Assembly (NCBI RefSeq): GCF_000004825.1
Contig: NW_008805072.1
Location: 1,246,435 to 1,310,434 of the forward strand
Direction: 5' to 3'
DNA: 64,000 nucleotides
From: Heterostelium album PN500
Lineage: Eukaryota > Evosea > Eumycetozoa > Acytosteliales > Acytosteliaceae
The position numbers were made by a program, and so were the translations under genes. Below are positions 59,815-64,000 of this stretch, piece after piece (position 1 is the stretch's first letter; each line of letters starts with the position of its first letter). The notes below the pieces were generated by a model. It worked only from the letters and a program-made list of their open reading frames with translations. It ran no database searches and had not been told where the DNA came from.

Positions 59815-61397
59815 TTTAGACGCTGTATATATATTGGCATTTGCTATTATTTTATTAAATACCGATGTTCATAGTCCTGTTATCAAGGCGACATTGACCA
59901 AACAGAAATTCATAAAATCACTCTCACGTATCAACAATGGCAAAGATCTTCCTCTCGATTACATAGAGGATCTATATGATAGAATTTGTTCAGATGAAAT
60001 CAAAATGAATCCATCAGAGTATGTTATAATAATATAGGATTTATAGTTATTCTTAATATTAATTTATTATTTTCTTTTATTAAAGTGCACAATTCCCGTA
60101 TGCAGTTAAAAAAGGATGGTTATATATTAGAGTAAAAGGAAAGGTAACAGAAAAGTGGAGTAAGAAATGGTGTATTCTAAGTGAAGGATCACTCTATTTC
60201 TTTAGAAAGCCAAGTGATACTATTCCCATTCGATATTTACATCCAACCGTTATCACACCACAAGGCAAAGAGGTCAAGGGTAGAAAGTATTGTTTCAACC
60301 TCAACCATAGTTCGCCACCCATCTTGATGGACATGATTGCCAAAGAGATGAATCAATTGTCGACCAACAAACACAAAGCACTTGCCAATCAAGTTGACCA
60401 ACAGCAACAACTGGTATTCCAAAAGATGTTGCAAATGACCGCCAAAGATCGTCCTAAAGTACCGAGATTCTGGGATAGCGTTGCCGAGAAGATGGGTGAC
60501 GAACTGAGTCCGAGCGTCAACAATATTCTGCGGTTGGAACAGATGCCCGTCGAAGTACTCGACACCGATTCAGTGAGCTCTGTCGACACACTCTCGGAAT
60601 CTTCGCAATCCGCTGCCTTTTACGAAGAGGAGAGTGTCTCCAGTTCGATCTCTTCAAGTTCCTCCTCGCCAAACTCACCGCTTTCCAGCTCGGTGCAGCA
60701 ACAGCACGGTGGCAAATATCTTGACGTCACAGATCCAAAGAAGAAAGGATTCTCATTGCGATTCGGCAAGGCAAAGAAAGAACAACTACAGATGCAACAA
60801 CAACAAGGATATCAAGAGAGTTTGGCACGAGAACGTGAAGCTGCCGCCGCCGCTGCTGCCGGTGGAACCACCAACAACAACAACAATAACAATGGATACC
60901 CACCAAATCACTCACTGACACAACCAAGACCTTCGCCAACACCCTACAAACCTGGATCATCCTCTTTGATTAGATCATCGAGTATCTCAACGTTCTCAAC
61001 ACCCTCATCGATGTTGTCTTCATCGCCAGCCTCATCACCATTGTCCGGATCCACCAACTCCAACAGTAGCAACCAAAGTTCTCCAGGTGTACCATCATCT
61101 GCATTATCTTCAACATCCACTACACCAAGTAAAACTCCACCATCTTTCCACAACAACAACAACAACCATAGTAATAATAATAATCATAGTTCAACCACCA
61201 CTACAACAACAACTACATCCAACAACAATCATACTAAATCACTTGAACAACAAAACATTGAACACTTGATGAGACTTCAACAAAAAATGTTGAAATCATC
61301 TAAACAAACCACTTGTATACTCAGTACCGAAAGTAAGCGCGAGATGGAATCATGGACCAGATTAATTCTATCACAATTCCAAAAACAACAACACTAA
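58294..61397 (+). CDS. Cytohesin-like ARF guanine-nucleotide exchange factor (Sec7 + split PH)
   Basis: Exons 58294-59698, 59820-60018 and 60086-61397, 971 residues. The N-terminal third is low-complexity, with a 22-residue Gln run, Glu-rich and Asn-rich blocks. A Sec7 domain spans about residues 348-535 (RKGVEYFLSQGLIEKTPQ, LGESDAFCIEILEAFI, then VYILAFAIILLNTDVHSP). It keeps the catalytic glutamate in FRLPGEAQKIDR. A PH domain begins right after it (KKGWLYIRVKG, KWCILSEGSLYFFR, GRKYCFNLNH). Its last strand and helix appear only at the C-terminus (TTCILSTESKREMESWTRLI), about 330 low-complexity residues later. ARF-GEFs of this type activate ARF/ARL GTPases at phosphoinositide-rich membranes. 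An (ATT)14 microsatellite lies in intron 1. Confidence 0.85.
58405..58470 (+). repeat. CAA/CAG repeat coding 22 glutamines
   Basis: An in-frame polyglutamine tract at the N-terminus of the Sec7-domain protein, mixing CAA and CAG codons, the second half in a regular CAG-CAA alternation. Such runs are common in dictyostelid proteins. Confidence 0.9.
59773..59814 (+). repeat. (ATT)14 microsatellite in an intron
   Basis: Fourteen uninterrupted ATT units just upstream of the TTTTTAG acceptor of the first Sec7-gene intron. Confidence 0.85.
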
Positions 61398-61838
61398 ATT
61401 ATCAAATTTATATTGATATGAGAAAAAATGCGTCGATCAAACGAAGAATCAGAAGAAAAAAAAAAACACAATTAATAATATTTATTTCGATCAAAGCTTA
61501 ATAAGTGAACATCAATAGAAAAAAAATCATGTAAAATAAAATTAAATTAATGTTAACACCAAAAATACACACATATCTTTATCCATTTTTTTTTTGATTT
61601 GATAAATTTCTTAGTTTTTTTATACCTGCTAATTTTTAAAGAAAATTTAGAGAAAAAGTGGGAAGTGAACTTTTAATTAATTGCTTTTTAATTAAAGAAA
61701 CTCAGTGTTGTTATTTTCAGTTTAATCACTTTTTTTTTTTTTTTTCCCAAAGTAAAACTCCTATTTATTTATTTATTTAATTGTATAAACCTATTTCTCA
61801 AATAATAATTCGATCAACTAAATAATTATTTTTATAAG
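61398..61838. other. Intergenic, no gene seen
   Basis: AT-rich spacer with oligo-A and oligo-T runs (61455-61468, 61730-61744). Promoter of the RING gene; nothing else identified. Confidence 0.55.
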
Positions 61839-63080
61839 ATGGGAAAAGGTAATAATAATTTAGTAAAGTTGGGTGATTTCACAATTACGTCAATTTCTGA
61901 TCCGGGTGGCAAGCCTGTTTCAGAAGATTTAACATTTGGTATAGATGAATTTTTATTACCAAAAAAGTCAAAGCAAAGATATAATAATAAATCCAAATCA
62001 ACAAATTCACAAATAAATAAATCCAATAAACAATCCAATAATAATAATAATAATAATAATCATAAAACTTTTTCCAGAACAGAAATTGAACAGCTTTTCT
62101 CTTTTAATTATAAGAAAGATATTAGAGACATAGCTGAGGAATATATTCAAGATAAGAATAGTAATACAGAAGAAATGGAACAAGAAATAGAAGTAGCAGA
62201 AGAAGATTCCGGAGAAGGTGGAAGCAATGGTTTAACAGTAAAGGATTTTGAATATATTAGTACAGAAAAAGAAGAAGAAGAAGAGAAAGAAATGGAGTTA
62301 AAGAATAGTAATAATATTGTAGATAGTAATAATAGTAATTTTGAAGATGTAGTTTTAGAAATCGAAGAGGAAGAAGAGGAAGAAGTTTTAAGTTTTAGTG
62401 TAAATAGTTTTTTGGATAAGTGTGATTTTGAAGACAGTTGGGAAAATGAATTTTTTGGAGTAAAGTTTGACGGTGAACATTTGAGACACTGCAACAAAAA
62501 TAAGAAGGATAGAATTAAGAGATTCTTTGAAAGCTCATACCTGAGTAAGAAGGAGTCCGATCAACGTGCATGGATGTCAAGATACTTCTCCACAGTCAAA
62601 GGTGGTGAGCCATTGCGTCAACAAGAGAGATTGAACAGAACTTTTAAGCCAAGCCAAGATCAAACCTACGAAAAGGAGTTGCAGGCTGCCATGTCAATGT
62701 CCGCCGCTGAATATGACCGTACCGTTGGAAGATCACTTGCCGTCACAACACTTACTCAACGTCAAATTAACGATTTGCTCAACCGTGAACTTACCCCAGA
62801 AGACTATGAATTGCTACTGCTTTTGGACAACTCAGTCAAGCCAAAGACCACCCCAAAGGAAGTTTTGAGAACATTGCCAACCGTAAAGTTCTCGCTTTCC
62901 AACACCAATCACTCCAATTGCGATACATGTATGGTTTGTCTCAACGAATTCAATCCAAACGAAACCGTTACCAATCTACCTAAATGCAATCACATTTTCC
63001 ATGGTGAATGTATTAACAATTGGTTGGCAAACTCTTCAAGAAATTGTCCAATCGATGGACTGCCTTGTTTTGATTGCTGA
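61839..63080 (+). CDS. RING-H2-type E3 ubiquitin ligase candidate
   Basis: An intronless 413-residue ORF. The N-terminal half is Asn/Lys- and Glu-rich with little structure. A conserved-looking central block (about 205-330: KGGEPLRQQERLNRTFKPSQ, MSMSAAEYDRTVGRSLAV, LTPEDYELLLLLDNSVKP) precedes a C-terminal RING: CDTCMVCLNEF, CNHIFHGECINNWL, CPIDGLPC. The first six ligands fit RING-H2 (C-x2-C, C-x-H-x2-H-x2-C). The last pair is C-P-I-D instead of C-P-x-C, so Asp may be the ligand, or a later Cys (CPIDGLPC) substitutes. The phrase ELLLLLDNSVKPKTTPKEVL resembles a segment found before RINGs in several protist proteins. The substrate is unknown. Confidence 0.75.
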   Translation: MGKGNNNLVKLGDFTITSISDPGGKPVSEDLTFGIDEFLLPKKSKQRYNNKSKSTNSQINKSNKQSNNNNNNNNHKTFSRTEIEQLFSFNYKKDIRDIAEEYIQDKNSNTEEMEQEIEVAEEDSGEGGSNGLTVKDFEYISTEKEEEEEKEMELKNSNNIVDSNNSNFEDVVLEIEEEEEEEVLSFSVNSFLDKCDFEDSWENEFFGVKFDGEHLRHCNKNKKDRIKRFFESSYLSKKESDQRAWMSRYFSTVKGGEPLRQQERLNRTFKPSQDQTYEKELQAAMSMSAAEYDRTVGRSLAVTTLTQRQINDLLNRELTPEDYELLLLLDNSVKPKTTPKEVLRTLPTVKFSLSNTNHSNCDTCMVCLNEFNPNETVTNLPKCNHIFHGECINNWLANSSRNCPIDGLPCFDC

Positions 63081-63448
63081 CTAAATAAATATATTTTAAA
63101 CAAATCAAATCTTATTTTTTCTTTTTAACTTTTACCTTATTATTTTTTAATTAACTTTTTTTTATCACAATCAAAAATAATTTTTGCAACAATTGTTGCT
63201 GAGTTAGTAGACGAATATGTAATTGGTCGAGAGATAGACATTACTAAAGATACCATCCACTGCGTATAGTTAAAGTTAGAATTTAAATCTAACAAATAAA
63301 TAGATGAGAATATTTGATAGTTTTGAACAACAATCGATGCAGTTCCAAAACAATTGGTTCAAAAACTTGAAGATTCAAAGAAATTTAAATTTTTATTGTA
63401 CAACTCCTTCAATGATGATAGTTTCTTAAGATGATCATCAGAATAAAT
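63081..63448. other. Convergent intergenic spacer
   Basis: Short AT-rich 3' flanks of the RING gene and WASP. No feature seen. Confidence 0.6.
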
Positions 63449-64000
63449 CTACTCGTCTGACCAATCATCATCGTCGTCATCATCATCTACATCATCTTCT
63501 CTCATGTTTCCTCTTCTTTGAGCCATAGCGAATGCAAGAGTGTCTACGAGTGAACGATTACCAGCATCATCAAGTTTGTGGAGTTCTGGAAGATCTTGTT
63601 GGGTGTGATCGACCTTCTTGAGACTGGCACCTCCTCTGATAGCAGAGAGTAGATCGGCACGACCACCGCCACCACCATCGCCACCACCTCCACTGGTTGG
63701 AGGTGGTGGTGGTGGAGGAGCACCACCTGGGGGAGGTGGGGGAGGAGGAGCAGATTTCGAAGGGGGTGGTGGTGGAGGTGGTGGTCCTCCTGATGAAGGC
63801 TTGTGTGCAGGTGGTGGAGGTGGTGGCGCTGAACGGTTGCCCGATGGTGGTGGAGGTGGTGGTGGATTCGAACGGTTGGCAGACAAACCTGGAGGTGGTG
63901 GAGGTGGTACACCACCACCGGCAGCAATGGACTCACCGATGACATTGACAATGAACTGAGCGGTTTCGGCATTCTTCAACTCCTTCTTTGTGATACCGGC
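63449..64000 (-). CDS. wasA: WASP, C-terminal part (end of GBD, proline-rich, WH2-central-acidic), truncated
   Basis: Only the last 183 residues plus the stop lie in the window; the N-terminal WH1 and most of the GTPase-binding domain lie to the right. The visible part starts in the C-terminal helix of the GBD (AGITKKELKNAETAQFIVNV). Polyproline blocks of five to eight prolines follow (residues of the kind NPPPPPPPSGNRS). A WH2 (V) motif GRADLLSAIRGGASLKKV comes next, then a central amphipathic segment (VDTLAFAMAQRRGNM) and an acidic tail ending DDWSDE with its Trp. WASP binds G-actin and Arp2/3 and activates it downstream of Rac/Cdc42-type GTPases. All output-region elements are intact. Confidence 0.95.
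   Translation of the reverse strand, partial: AGITKKELKNAETAQFIVNVIGESIAAGGGVPPPPPPGLSANRSNPPPPPPPSGNRSAPPPPPPAHKPSSGGPPPPPPPPSKSAPPPPPPPGGAPPPPPPPTSGGGGDGGGGGRADLLSAIRGGASLKKVDHTQQDLPELHKLDDAGNRSLVDTLAFAMAQRRGNMREDDVDDDDDDDDWSDE

Noticed and set aside
63618-63959. Plus-strand Gly-rich open frame
   Set aside because: Antisense of the polyproline region of WASP.

Overview
The window looks like a piece of a dictyostelid (social amoeba) genome. The evidence is AT-rich intergenic DNA full of A/T homopolymers, short AT-rich introns with GTAAGT/GTATGT donors, long Asn, Gln, Thr and Ser runs inside proteins, FNIP-repeat F-box proteins (a family expanded in dictyostelids), and orthologues of Dictyostelium genes such as cdk5, ARPC3, WASP and CARMIL. 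Coding regions use more G/C than I would expect for D. discoideum, so another dictyostelid genus (Heterostelium, Cavenderia or Tieghemostelium type) is more likely. I cannot fix the species from sequence alone. No tRNA, rRNA, transposon or CRISPR array was recognised.

Layout. 1-4854: condensin II subunit NCAPD3 (minus, runs off the left edge) and a HutD/Ves-family protein. 5619-8418: a MATH / USP7-like / coiled-coil / RING protein whose USP-like part has lost its catalytic residues. 8484-11918: two tandem F-box/FNIP paralogues, one with a frame break. 12958-18693: TFIIB, then SMC5, with a possible H/ACA-like RNA between them. 19008-23880: a TOM1/TOM3-like membrane protein, NAD(P)HX dehydratase, and a Vma12/TMEM199 V-ATPase assembly factor. 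24694-27909: a type I membrane protein with TIG domains and a LITAF-domain protein. 29081-32125: cdk5 and an unrecognised small protein. 32307-36265: a 14-exon SHOC1/ZIP2-like XPF-family protein. 38714-41731: a three-repeat MYB protein. 44048-49413: a CARMIL-like protein and ARPC3. 49860-53561: nicotinate phosphoribosyltransferase and a second multi-pass membrane protein. 53562-58293: a 4.7 kb stretch with no convincing gene. 58294-64000: a Sec7-PH ARF exchange factor, a RING-H2 protein, and the C-terminal half of WASP (minus, runs off the right edge).

The genes are independent units rather than an operon. Two themes recur. Chromosome and cell-cycle genes (NCAPD3, SMC5, SHOC1-like, MYB, cdk5) include two with E2F-type sites just upstream. 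Arp2/3 actin regulation is represented by CARMIL-like, ARPC3 and WASP. Three genes need a one-base frame correction (SMC5, the second FNIP gene, the small gene at 31395-32125), which may reflect draft-quality sequence.

The strongest candidates for something undescribed are the MATH/pseudo-USP/RING fusion, the SHOC1/ZIP2-like crossover protein in a lineage reported to lack Spo11, and an ARF-GEF whose PH domain is split by about 330 residues. All exon boundaries were assigned by hand from GT-AG rules and reading frame.
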